The notes below the pieces were generated by a model. The model worked only from the letters and a program-made list of their open reading frames with translations. It was not told the DNA's origin and did no database searches. A program made the position numbers and the translations under genes. Below are positions 1 through 6,139 of a stretch of 6,511 bases of DNA, one piece after another. The stretch is from Desulfitobacterium sp. (GTDB lineage: Bacteria > Bacillota > Desulfitobacteriia > Desulfitobacteriales > Desulfitobacteriaceae). Position 1 is the stretch's first letter. Each line of letters begins with the position of its first letter. Location: positions 1 through 6,511 of the forward strand of contig JAAZLD010000337.1 of NCBI GenBank assembly GCA_012799495.1, in the 5' to 3' direction.

Positions 1-1895
1 TCTTGCCGGAGCTTTGGTCGAGGTAAGTCTTCCCGGGGGTCTCGTCCAGGACGCTGCAAAGCAGCCAAAATATCTTTCACAGTAGGAACTCCTGCGCCAA
101 ATTCTTGAGCACATTCTTCCGGATCCAACTGTCCTATTTTTTGCCTTACTTCATTAGGTCTTTCATTAAGATCCTGTAAGGTAAAGCCTGCTTTCTCTAA
201 AATATTCTCTGCTAGTTCGTAGGATTCTGGATGAACAGGGGTGTTTTCCAAGGGGTTTTTCCCTCCTGGAATACGGATAAATCCAGCACATTGGATAAAG
301 GTCTGCTCCCCGAGGCGAGGAACTTTTTTCAGTTGAACCCTACTCTGGAATTTTCCATTCTCTTCCCGATAAACAACTATATTCTTAGCAGTGGATGGTC
401 TAAGACCAGCTACGTATTGCAATAGAGAAGGTGAGGCAGTATTCAAATCTACTCCCACAGCATTTACTGCTGACTCTACCACTCCATGTAAAGACTCTTC
501 TAAGCGTTTAGGCTGAACATCATGCTGATATTGTCCTACTCCTACAGCTTTCGGCTCTATCTTCACCAGCTCTGCTAGGGGATCTTGAAGACGGCGAGCG
601 ATGGATACAGCACTACGTAAAGAAAGATCGAAATCCGGGAACTCTTCCCCAGCTAGTTTGGAAGCAGAATAAACAGAAGCCCCTGCTTCGCTAATAATGA
701 TATACTCCGTAGCTAAGTCCCCTTCCTGAATCATTTCCGCCACTACTTCTTCCGTCTCCCGGGAAGCAGTACCATTGCCGATAGCAATAACATCTACATT
801 ATATTGGGAAATGGCTTGTTGCAGAATATCTTTTGCTTCTTCTTTTTTGTTTTGGGGAGGCTGGGGGTAAATCACTCCCACATGAAGTAATTTCCCTGTG
901 TCATCCACCACAGCAAATTTACATCCTGTACGGAATCCTGGATCCAAGCCCAAAACAGTTTTCCCTTTCACAGGAGGTTGTAAAAGAAGCTGACGGAGAT
1001 TTGCCGCAAATACCTTAATTGCTTGCTCCTCAGCCTTTTCCGTTAAGGAATTGCGAACTTCCCTCTCAATGGAGGGAGCAATTAGACGTTTATAAGAGTC
1101 TTCTAAGGCAGTACGAACATACTCTGCCCCTACTCCTCCTTTTACATAAAAGCGACTGATTAGAGAAATAACCTCTTCTGTGGGAACTTCGATCTTCACA
1201 CTTAAAAATTCTTCCTTTTCTCCCCGGTTTAAAGCCAAAATCCGATGGGGAGGAATCCTTCTTACTGGTTCCCGATAATCATAATACATCTCATAAGGAG
1301 AACGCTCATCCTGCTTTTTACTAGCAGCTACAATATCCCCTAAACGGAAAGTTGCTTCCCTAACTTTTTTCCGCATATTAGCGTCATCAGAAATTATTTC
1401 CGCAATTATGTCCATAGCTCCCTGGAGGGCATCCTCTACGGTTTCTACACCTAACTCAGAATTAATATATTGGGAGGCCTCCTCCTGAGGCTCAGCATCA
1501 GGCAGCTGTTCTAAAAGCCATAAAGCTAAAGGCTCTAAGCCCTTTTCCTTAGCTATAGTAGCCCTGGTCCGACGTTTTTGCCTATAAGGACGATATAAAT
1601 CCTCCACCTCTTGCAGAATCCGAGCTTTTTGAATTTGCTTCGCAAGCTCTTCTGTAAGCTTGCCCTGCTCCTCAATAAGGCGCAAAACTTCAGCCTTCCG
1701 CTGTTCTAAATTTCTTAAGTATTCTAAGCGCTCCACAATTTGCCGTAGAGCATTTTCATCTAACTCACCTGTTACCTCTTTCCGGTAACGAGCGATAAAA
1801 GGAATAGTGTTCCCTTCATCTATTAATTTGATAGCTTCTCTAACCTGCTGAGGTTTTAAGAGAAGCTCCTGGGCAATTATCTCTGAAAAATCCAA
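1..1895 (-). CDS. tex: Tex-family RNA-binding transcription accessory protein, 3' end cut by window edge
   Basis: Tex is a cytoplasmic nucleic-acid-binding protein that associates with RNA polymerase and influences transcription. The reading frame is open for 631 codons and runs off the left edge. From the N-terminus I see the Tex helical domain (GNTIPFIARYRKEVTGE at about residues 29-45, DLYRPYRQKRRTRATIAKEKG starting near 105), a YqgF/RNase H-like domain with GLDPGFRTG at 316-324 and SEAGASVYSAS near 402, a helix-hairpin-helix region (SLLQYVAGLRPSTAKNI, near 489) and the NPLENTPVHPESY block near 545-557. The last visible residues are the linker that normally precedes the S1 domain, so that domain should lie outside the window. 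The start is TTG: an in-frame TAG lies five codons upstream with no other start between, and GGGAGGG (1903-1909) sits 7 nt before it. Family assignment is very secure; the start is well supported. Confidence 0.96.
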   Translation of the reverse strand, partial: MDFSEIIAQELLLKPQQVREAIKLIDEGNTIPFIARYRKEVTGELDENALRQIVERLEYLRNLEQRKAEVLRLIEEQGKLTEELAKQIQKARILQEVEDLYRPYRQKRRTRATIAKEKGLEPLALWLLEQLPDAEPQEEASQYINSELGVETVEDALQGAMDIIAEIISDDANMRKKVREATFRLGDIVAASKKQDERSPYEMYYDYREPVRRIPPHRILALNRGEKEEFLSVKIEVPTEEVISLISRFYVKGGVGAEYVRTALEDSYKRLIAPSIEREVRNSLTEKAEEQAIKVFAANLRQLLLQPPVKGKTVLGLDPGFRTGCKFAVVDDTGKLLHVGVIYPQPPQNKKEEAKDILQQAISQYNVDVIAIGNGTASRETEEVVAEMIQEGDLATEYIIISEAGASVYSASKLAGEEFPDFDLSLRSAVSIARRLQDPLAELVKIEPKAVGVGQYQHDVQPKRLEESLHGVVESAVNAVGVDLNTASPSLLQYVAGLRPSTAKNIVVYREENGKFQSRVQLKKVPRLGEQTFIQCAGFIRIPGGKNPLENTPVHPESYELAENILEKAGFTLQDLNERPNEVRQKIGQLDPEECAQEFGAGVPTVKDILAALQRPGRDPREDLPRPKLRQ

Positions 1896-1927
1896 AGGAC
1901 AACCCTCCCACTATTTCTCAATATTTT

Positions 1928-1956
1928 ATTATAACACTCTTTCTGTAAAAAGCTAA
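1928..1956 (-). promoter_or_regulatory. Probable tex promoter with extended -10
   Basis: Read on the minus strand, TGTTATAAT (1928-1936) is a perfect extended -10 element (TG-n-TATAAT). The -35 at 17 bp spacing is only TTAGCT (1951-1956), a weak match, which fits an extended -10 promoter. Transcription would begin near 1921 and leave a leader of about 26 nt with the GGGAGGG ribosome binding site. It lies downstream of the terminator of the preceding minus-strand gene, so tex appears to be transcribed on its own. Confidence 0.6.
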
Positions 1957-1987
1957 GAAAATGGGGGATAAGATAATAAAGGATTAG

Positions 1988-2018
1988 AAAATTAAAAGCA
2001 AGTCCTTTCAGACCTGCT
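1988..2018 (-). terminator. Intrinsic terminator of the DUF4652-like gene
   Basis: On the minus strand AGCAGGTC (2018-2011) and GACTTGCT (2004-1997) form an 8-bp stem with one G-U pair around a 6-nt loop, followed by TTTAATTTT. It begins about 34 nt after the stop codon at 2052. The stem is moderate and the U-tract is interrupted, so termination may be incomplete. Confidence 0.6.
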
Positions 2019-2051
2019 ATAAAGCCATTACAAACTCTATTTAAGGATAAA

Positions 2052-2744
2052 TCACGAGCTTTCGTTGAGGGGTATGCGAACAGTTTCTTTTTTTAGACAG
2101 AACCCACTGGCATCCAAAATATGAATTTTCAAAAGTAGTTCTTGGTCATCTACTACAAAGTCCACCACTTCCTGAAAGAGGTCTATAGATGCCTGATAAA
2201 TAACTTCTGCCCGGCCAGTTGCTCTATTGACCTTTACTAAGTCCCCACCTTTGCTTACGGTACCATGGGCATAACCGATAATGGTAATAAATTCCTCCTC
2301 ATTCAGCCAATAGAGTTTTTTCTTAGGGGTATACTTAGCTTCAAGTAAGTTATTCCCTAATATTTCTGTCCAACGTTCTTGTTGGAAATGTAAGCACCAC
2401 CATATTCCCTCTTTTAAATCTTTAATATATATGTCCGCCACAGTTTCCCATTCATCAGGGTAGAGATAAGCCCGATAATTACCTTCAGGAGAAGATCCAG
2501 AGATAACATAATTTCCTTGGAGGATAAAACCTGGGACATAAGGGTCTTCCTGGACTTTAAAAAGCTCTAGGTTTTCAAGAGACTTTATCTTTGAGTCGAT
2601 GTCTAAGTTATCACCTTGATTATTTTTTAATTGAGTTATCCCACCTAGATGAGATGGAAAAGAATAGATATCAAAGTTTAAAAACAGAGTAACCCCAATG
2701 GCCATTAGAATGATGAGAATTCCTTTTAACCCAGTCCTCTTCAT
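2052..2744 (-). CDS. Membrane-anchored or exported hypothetical protein, DUF4652-like
   Basis: The predicted protein has 230 residues. It starts with a short basic segment (MKRTGLKG) and a hydrophobic helix (about residues 8-23), which looks like a signal anchor or uncleaved signal peptide, so the rest is probably outside the membrane. The remainder is soluble and rich in beta-forming stretches: SPEGNYRAYLYPDEWETVAD (85-104), KDL then WW at 115-116, and EEFITIIGYAHGTVSKGGDL (150-169), followed by alternating hydrophobic strands. SP-x-YP-x-EWE with a later GYA-x-GTVS-x-GG resembles the DUF4652 family from memory; no function is known to me. I chose the ATG at 2744 because GGAGGA (2751-2756) lies 6 nt before it. 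A start 6 codons upstream (2762) would place that ribosome binding site inside the gene. It is divergent from the sulfur-enzyme gene and followed by its own terminator. Confidence 0.82.
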   Translation of the reverse strand: MKRTGLKGILIILMAIGVTLFLNFDIYSFPSHLGGITQLKNNQGDNLDIDSKIKSLENLELFKVQEDPYVPGFILQGNYVISGSSPEGNYRAYLYPDEWETVADIYIKDLKEGIWWCLHFQQERWTEILGNNLLEAKYTPKKKLYWLNEEEFITIIGYAHGTVSKGGDLVKVNRATGRAEVIYQASIDLFQEVVDFVVDDQELLLKIHILDASGFCLKKETVRIPLNESS

Positions 2745-2803
2745 AAGAATTCCTCCATCCATATATTTCCATGGTCATAGGATTCGCTTTTCTTTCTCTC
2801 CAT
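2741..2803 (-). other. Possible 20-codon leader ORF overlapping the DUF4652-like start
   Basis: An ATG at 2803 opens 20 codons (peptide starts MERKKSESYDHG) and ends in a TGA that overlaps the downstream ATG in the arrangement ATGA. The downstream gene's GGAGGA lies inside it. This layout is typical of translational coupling. Against it, the only Shine-Dalgarno-like sequence, AGAAGGA, abuts the ATG with no spacer, and ORFs this short arise by chance. An in-frame TAG four codons upstream limits its extension. Treat it as a candidate, not an established gene. Confidence 0.2.
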
Positions 2804-2977
2804 TCCTTCTAAAAACTAAAACTTGTCAGAAGACGAAAGAAATATCCATATCTCTCCAAATTTTTTTAATTTACCTTTTCTGAAATCTTTTCTTTCCCAC
2901 TCCCAAGCTGAATATACAAATTTTAAGCAAAGGAAATATCTATTCTTTATTAAATTTTCTAAATCCTATTAGTCCTA

Positions 2978-3005
2978 TTGCTTAACTTGTTAATTATGCT
3001 ATTAT
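2978..3005 (+). promoter_or_regulatory. Candidate promoter of the trans-sulfuration enzyme gene
   Basis: TTGCTT (2978-2983), a 16-bp spacer, then TATTAT (3000-3005) preceded by TG at 2997-2998 make an extended -10 promoter. The -35 matches consensus at only three positions, and the region is AT-rich, so chance -10 matches are common. Transcription would start near 3011-3013, about 120 nt before the ATG. Confidence 0.45.
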
Positions 3006-3011
3006 ATTTTC

Positions 3012-3054
3012 ATGAACTCATACTACCCTTACGAACTTACAATTCTTATGAACT
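3012..3054 (+). repeat. Three direct copies of A(T/C)GAACT in the leader
   Basis: ATGAACT at 3012-3018, ACGAACT at 3031-3037 and ATGAACT at 3048-3054 occur 19 and 17 bp apart, immediately after the candidate promoter. The last two share the longer form CTTA(T/C)GAACT. Such a cluster could bind a regulator, but I do not recognise it as a known operator. The first copy also opens a 14-codon ORF (MNSYYPYELTILMN) that has no ribosome binding site. Confidence 0.4.
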
Positions 3055-3132
3055 AAAAGTGTTAGAGCCTTACAACAATAAAACCTTTCTTCCAATCCTT
3101 TCCGTAAAATGCTAGCCAAAGGAGGGTTCCCC

Positions 3133-4266
3133 ATGAAAATTTCAACCAAACTAGCCCAAATCGGCAACCGCCAAGATCCCACAGGGGCTATTAGTTTCCC
3201 TATTTATCATTCTGCTACTTTCGCCCACCCAGGCTTTGAACAAAGCACAGGTTTTGATTACTCTCGTACTAAAAACCCCACACGGCAAGTTTTAGAAAAT
3301 GCCATCGCAGATTTAGAAGAAGGTACAAGAGGATATGCTTTTTCTTCTGGTATGGGAGCTATCACCACTATCCTGGCTCTTTTCTCCCAGGGGGATCATC
3401 TCCTTGTGACAGAAGATCCCTATGGTGGAACATATCGCATTCTCCAAGAGGTTTTCCAGGATTTTGGCTTGGAAACTAGTTTTGTTGATACCAGCGATTT
3501 AGAAGCTATTAGAAAGGCGATTAAGCCTAATACTAAAAGTGTTTTTGTGGAAACCCCCACTAACCCCTTGATGAAGATCGCTGATCTTCGGGGAATTTCT
3601 ACTATCTGTCAGGAAAATAACCTTCTTCATATAGTGGACAATACTTTTCTCACACCTTATTTGCAAAAGCCTCTCACCTTAGGAGCAGATATGGTCATCC
3701 ATAGTGGCACTAAATATTTGGGAGGACATAATGATGTTGTCTCTGGCTTAGTAGTAGTTAAAGGGGAAGAATTGGCCGCTCGTTTTGGCCGCTTACAAAA
3801 TACCTTGGGAGCAACTTTAGGTCCTCAAGATTCCTGGCTCATGATCCGAGGTATGAAAACTCTAGCTCTAAGAATGAAGGCTCAAGAGGAAAATGCCCAC
3901 AAAATCGCCCAATGGCTCTTAAATCACCCTGCCATAACTAAAGTTTACTATCCTGGCCTTAAGGATCATCCGGGCAACGAACTACAACTCCAGCAAGCCA
4001 AAGGCTTTGGAGCCATGATCTCCTTTAGAGTTAAAGATAGGGAGCTTATTCCTAAGATCCTTTCCTCTTTGAAAACCATCTCCTATGCGGAAAGTCTCGG
4101 AGGAGTAGAATCTTTAATCACCTATCCTGCCACCCAAACCCATGGAGATATTCCAGAAGAAGTCAGGGAAAATTTAGGGGTAGATCGAAGCCTCTTACGC
4201 CTATCTGTTGGTATCGAAGATGTTGAAGATTTGATCGACGACTTGGAACAAGCCTTCAATAAATAG
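3133..4266 (+). CDS. PLP-dependent cystathionine gamma-synthase/gamma-lyase family enzyme (MetI-like)
   Basis: This is a complete cytosolic 377-residue enzyme of the Cys/Met metabolism PLP family, which makes or breaks C-S bonds in cystathionine and homocysteine. Lys194 in HSGTKYLGGHND is the expected PLP Schiff-base lysine. Tyr43 and Arg45 in DYSRTKNPTR reach the cofactor phosphate of the partner subunit in this family. SSGMGAI (71-77) is the phosphate loop, Tyr97 in DPYGGTYR stacks on the ring, Asp169 in VDNTF pairs with the pyridine nitrogen, and Arg356 in LLRLSVGIED should hold the substrate carboxylate. SLGGVESLITYPATQTH (321-337) is the C-terminal signature. Overall wording is closest to Bacillus MetI (cystathionine gamma-synthase/O-acetylhomoserine thiol-lyase), but gamma-lyase or methionine gamma-lyase cannot be excluded by eye. 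I chose the ATG at 3133 because AAAGGAGGG (3118-3126) lies 6 nt before it; the in-frame ATG at 3109 is upstream of that site. All key residues are intact. Confidence 0.95.
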   Translation: MKISTKLAQIGNRQDPTGAISFPIYHSATFAHPGFEQSTGFDYSRTKNPTRQVLENAIADLEEGTRGYAFSSGMGAITTILALFSQGDHLLVTEDPYGGTYRILQEVFQDFGLETSFVDTSDLEAIRKAIKPNTKSVFVETPTNPLMKIADLRGISTICQENNLLHIVDNTFLTPYLQKPLTLGADMVIHSGTKYLGGHNDVVSGLVVVKGEELAARFGRLQNTLGATLGPQDSWLMIRGMKTLALRMKAQEENAHKIAQWLLNHPAITKVYYPGLKDHPGNELQLQQAKGFGAMISFRVKDRELIPKILSSLKTISYAESLGGVESLITYPATQTHGDIPEEVRENLGVDRSLLRLSVGIEDVEDLIDDLEQAFNK

Positions 4267-4350
4267 CTTGGATTAATTAAATAGCTTGGAATAATTAAAT
4301 AGCTTGGAATAATTAAATAGCTTGGATTGATTATATATCTTAGATAAATT
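4261..4350 (+). repeat. 18-bp tandem repeat, four copies plus one degenerate, spanning the stop codon
   Basis: The unit AAATAGCTTGGAATAATT recurs head to tail at 4261, 4279, 4297 and 4315. Copy 1 has GGATTAATT, copies 2 and 3 are identical, and copy 4 has GGATTGATT. A fifth unit at 4333-4350 matches copy 1 at 14 of 18 positions. The first unit contains the last Lys codon and TAG stop of the enzyme gene. Because 18 is a multiple of three, each unit carries another in-frame TAG, so the frame reads LG(L/I)IK-stop repeatedly. It looks like a slippage-type tandem expansion. There are no spacers, so it is not a CRISPR array. Confidence 0.93.
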
Positions 4351-4353
4351 TCA

Positions 4354-4378
4354 AAAAGCTTCAAATAAATAAGCTTTT
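4354..4378 (+). terminator. AT-rich hairpin downstream of the enzyme gene, weak terminator candidate
   Basis: AAAAGCTT (4354-4361) and AAGCTTTT (4371-4378) are perfect 8-bp inverted repeats around a 9-nt loop, followed by AATTAGCTTT. The stem is mostly A-T, so it would be a weak terminator at best. It may instead be part of the 3' end of the transcript before the stronger hairpin at 4399-4442. Confidence 0.3.
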
Positions 4379-4398
4379 AATTAGCTTTCTATAAATTT

Positions 4399-4442
4399 GA
4401 CCCCGTAAAGAGGATATTCCGTTAGGTCCTCTCTACGGGGTC
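4399..4442. terminator. Strong GC-rich hairpin between convergent genes, probable bidirectional terminator
   Basis: GACCCCGTA (4399-4407) pairs perfectly with TACGGGGTC (4434-4442). After one A-C mismatch, six more pairs continue the stem (4409-4414 with 4427-4432), leaving a 12-nt loop. It starts 5 nt beyond the minus-strand stop at 4448 and about 130 nt beyond the plus-strand stop, where it would end both transcripts. The following T-runs are poor on both strands (TATATTTATA on plus, AAATTTATAG on minus), so stem strength must do most of the work. Confidence 0.7.
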
Positions 4443-4447
4443 TATAT

Positions 4448-5155
4448 TTATACCTCTTCCTTAACCTTATCTTTTAGATTTTCTTTAAGCTTATCTTCCA
4501 AGAAGTATTTCTTAATAGCTTTAAAGGTCACATCCATTGTTTCATGTTTGACTTTTGTAGCATCAAAGCGCAAAAGGGTAAAAACGATTTGCACACAAAG
4601 CCCTGAGGCAAAGATAGAAATAACTGTACCTATACCTACTAGACCACCTAATAACCAACCGACAAAGCAAACTGTAAGTTCAATAATGCTCCGGCAGATA
4701 CCTACTGCTAATCCTGTCTTTCTTTCTAAAGCCACCATTAAGCTATCTCTAGGACCAGCTCCATAACCAGCTGCCATATAAAGGGCTGTCCCTAAAGCAA
4801 TTAGAAAAAGCCCACTTATCAGCATCAATATTCCTGGCAAAAGAGAGTTCATCTTAGGGATGAATCCCAGATAGATGTAAAGGTCAATATAAACACCAAT
4901 CAAAATAATATTGATAAAGGTCCCTATACCGGCCTTCTCACCTAGTAGAATTGCTATAGTAATAATAACTAAGCTAGCAATAATATTGACCCTACCTAAA
5001 GAAATCCCAGTAGTCTGGGCTATTCCCCAGTGAAAAACTTCCCAAGGAGCAAATCCCACATTAGCGAAAATGGTTAAAACAATCCCAAAGGATAGGATAA
5101 GTATTCCGATGTTTAATGATAACATTCTTTTCAGCAAACTATTTTTCTTCGTCAA
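4448..5155 (-). CDS. YczE/YitT-like integral membrane protein
   Basis: The predicted 235-residue protein is strongly hydrophobic with about five to six membrane segments (roughly 12-32, 53-72, 77-98, 106-127, 157-175 and 176-196) and ends in a charged Lys/Glu-rich tail (200-235). GFAPWEVFHWGIAQTTGISL (34-53) and GYGAGPRDSL (130-139) are the motifs that suggest the YczE family of uncharacterised membrane proteins, sometimes proposed to be transporters; no substrate is known to me. The two halves resemble each other. The start is TTG at 5155: an in-frame TAA lies three codons upstream and GGTGG (5165-5169) sits about 9 nt before the TTG. The ATG at 5125 (residue 11) has no good ribosome binding site but cannot be excluded. 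A TATAAT at 5170-5175 would leave only a very short leader for the TTG start. The gene faces the PLP enzyme gene convergently and looks monocistronic. Confidence 0.85.
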   Translation of the reverse strand: MTKKNSLLKRMLSLNIGILILSFGIVLTIFANVGFAPWEVFHWGIAQTTGISLGRVNIIASLVIITIAILLGEKAGIGTFINIILIGVYIDLYIYLGFIPKMNSLLPGILMLISGLFLIALGTALYMAAGYGAGPRDSLMVALERKTGLAVGICRSIIELTVCFVGWLLGGLVGIGTVISIFASGLCVQIVFTLLRFDATKVKHETMDVTFKAIKKYFLEDKLKENLKDKVKEEV

Positions 5156-5187
5156 TTTCTCTTACCACCATTATAATAATATTTTAA

Positions 5188-5271
5188 AAGTTTTTCTTAA
5201 TTTAAATGTAGCTGTAAAACTTTCTTAGGTTAAGTGTACTTCCTAAAGTTTTCTTAGACTTAAGTTTACTT
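5188..5271. repeat. Three degenerate ~25-bp direct repeats upstream of the YczE-like gene
   Basis: On the plus strand, similar blocks start at 5188 (AAGTTTTTCTTAATTTAAAT), 5218 (AACTTTCTTAGGTTAAGTGT) and 5246 (AAGTTTTCTTAGACTTAAGT), each ending in a GTA(G)CT- or TTACTT-like tail. Copies two and three are closest; copy one is more diverged. The start-to-start spacing is 30 and 28 bp, near three helical turns. They lie between the glycosyltransferase terminator and the YczE-like start, where a promoter and operator would be expected. They may be operator sites or an old tandem duplication; AT-richness inflates the similarity. Confidence 0.5.
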
Positions 5272-5350
5272 GAATATTTTTAGCAAAACAAGTAATTAAC
5301 CACTTTAGAATTTGTTCAATTTTTAACTAGCTCTAATATCCGGCTATATT

Positions 5351-5388
5351 AAATAATGAAAAACACCAACCGCACTTAAGATTGGTGT
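5351..5388 (-). terminator. Intrinsic terminator of the glycosyltransferase operon
   Basis: Read on the minus strand, ACACCAATC (5388-5380) pairs with GGTTGGTGT (5371-5363) through nine pairs including one G-U, with an 8-nt loop, and the stem runs directly into TTTTTCATTATTT. It begins 14 nt after the stop codon at 5403. This is a textbook Rho-independent terminator, and it separates the sugar operon from the YczE-like gene. Confidence 0.85.
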
Positions 5389-5402
5389 CAAATATTTGAT
5401 TT

Positions 5403-6134
5403 TTACACCACAGTAAGGTCATCTATAAAAGACTTCCAGACCTGGTTGCACTCTTTTAAGTTAAGCTGAACTTTATTTTTACTTTGCTGTTCTGTATGAA
5501 TACGGGTCCCGATAGAGATACCCGGTAGAAACTTGATTTTTGCCCCTCGAAACATCTTGAACCACAATGCATAATCTTGGGCTAACTGCAAACTCTCGTC
5601 AAAAAGCCCTACTTTATCAAAATAGCTTTTATGAATTAAAAGGGAACAACCATTGATTAAACCCTTTAGTACGGGGAAGAGAGGAATATCAAGCTTTTCC
5701 AATGGATAGAGGCTGTCTGGCTTAATCGAAGCAACTACTTGGGAAGACTCATCAATAAGATTATACCCTCCATAAAGGATTGGCTGATCTAGTGGATTTT
5801 CTTGCAGATACTTGATTTGTAACTCTATTTTATCCGGATAATATAGATCATCATGGCTTAACCAGGAAAAATATTCTCCCTCCATTACTTTAATGCCTAG
5901 ATTAAGGGCACTAGATACTCCGCCATTTTCCTTTACAAAATAGCGAATTTTATCCCCGTATGACAAAGCAATCTTTTCAGTACCCCCCTGATCATTAGAG
6001 CCATCGTTAACCACAATGACTTCTATATTGGGGTATGTTTGATTTAGAGCACTGTCTATTGCTTCATTTAAATACTTTGCACCATTATACACGGGAATGA
6101 TAATAGAAACCTTTGGAGTCAAACTACCTGCCAT
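5403..6134 (-). CDS. Family 2 glycosyltransferase
   Basis: This protein of about 243 residues should move a sugar from a nucleotide-sugar donor to an acceptor in the cytosol; it has no membrane segment. It shows the GT-A fold in order: VSIIIPVYNG (9-18), VVNDGSND (41-48, donor binding), ENGGVSSALNLGI (69-81), WLSHDDLYYPDKI (91-103, with His94-Asp95-Asp96 in the DxD metal-binding position) and GLFDESLQLAQDYALWF (176-192), whose Asp187 is the probable catalytic base. RIHTEQQSKNK near the C-terminus is also usual for the family. The upstream epimerase gene ends at 6140. A GTG at 6143 would overlap its TGA as GTGA; I prefer the ATG at 6134 because AAGG lies 8 nt before it, but either start is possible and both imply coupling. 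Donor and acceptor cannot be read from the sequence. The role is probably in surface polysaccharide or protein glycosylation. Confidence 0.93.
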   Translation of the reverse strand: MAGSLTPKVSIIIPVYNGAKYLNEAIDSALNQTYPNIEVIVVNDGSNDQGGTEKIALSYGDKIRYFVKENGGVSSALNLGIKVMEGEYFSWLSHDDLYYPDKIELQIKYLQENPLDQPILYGGYNLIDESSQVVASIKPDSLYPLEKLDIPLFPVLKGLINGCSLLIHKSYFDKVGLFDESLQLAQDYALWFKMFRGAKIKFLPGISIGTRIHTEQQSKNKVQLNLKECNQVWKSFIDDLTVV

Positions 6135-6139
6135 TCTTA

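Larger units (their letters stand above)
2745..3132. other. Divergent AT-rich intergenic region
   Basis: This stretch separates the minus-strand DUF4652-like gene from the plus-strand PLP enzyme. The part nearest the DUF gene is pyrimidine-rich on the plus strand and holds the possible leader ORF. I found no convincing minus-strand promoter in it: the best pairs match consensus at about 4 of 6 bases in each box. The right part holds a plausible plus-strand promoter (2978-3005) and a leader of about 120 nt. That leader shows none of the conserved parts of an S-box (SAM-I) riboswitch and no T-box antiterminator sequence. No RNA gene was recognised. Confidence 0.6.

Noticed and set aside
231..1018. 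Two short plus-strand ORFs (231-425 and 833-1018)
   Set aside because: Both lie antisense within tex, whose minus-strand frame shows strong family conservation.
1..1895. tex as a pseudogene, because no ATG-initiated long frame is visible
   Set aside because: The frame is continuous from a TTG start to the window edge with all visible family motifs intact.
2698..2883. Short plus-strand ORF over the DUF4652-like start
   Set aside because: It is antisense to the signal-anchor region and its pyrimidine-rich upstream DNA; the composition looks like chance.
3012..3056. 14-codon leader peptide MNSYYPYELTILMN
   Set aside because: No ribosome binding site, no run of Met or Cys codons suggesting attenuation, and its start lies at the predicted transcription start.
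3011..3132. SAM riboswitch or T-box leader upstream of the PLP enzyme
   Set aside because: The leader is about 120 nt, AT-rich and weakly structured; I could not find the conserved S-box or T-box core sequences.
4261..4350. CRISPR-like regular repeats
   Set aside because: The 18-bp units are directly adjacent with no unique spacers and there are no cas genes, so this is a tandem repeat.
4122..4364. Minus-strand ORF with repeated PSYLI units
   Set aside because: It is the antisense reading of the enzyme gene's end plus the tandem repeat; it has no ribosome binding site and no family resemblance.
4548..4766. Plus-strand ORF inside the YczE-like gene
   Set aside because: It is the antisense shadow of a membrane protein gene with clear topology.
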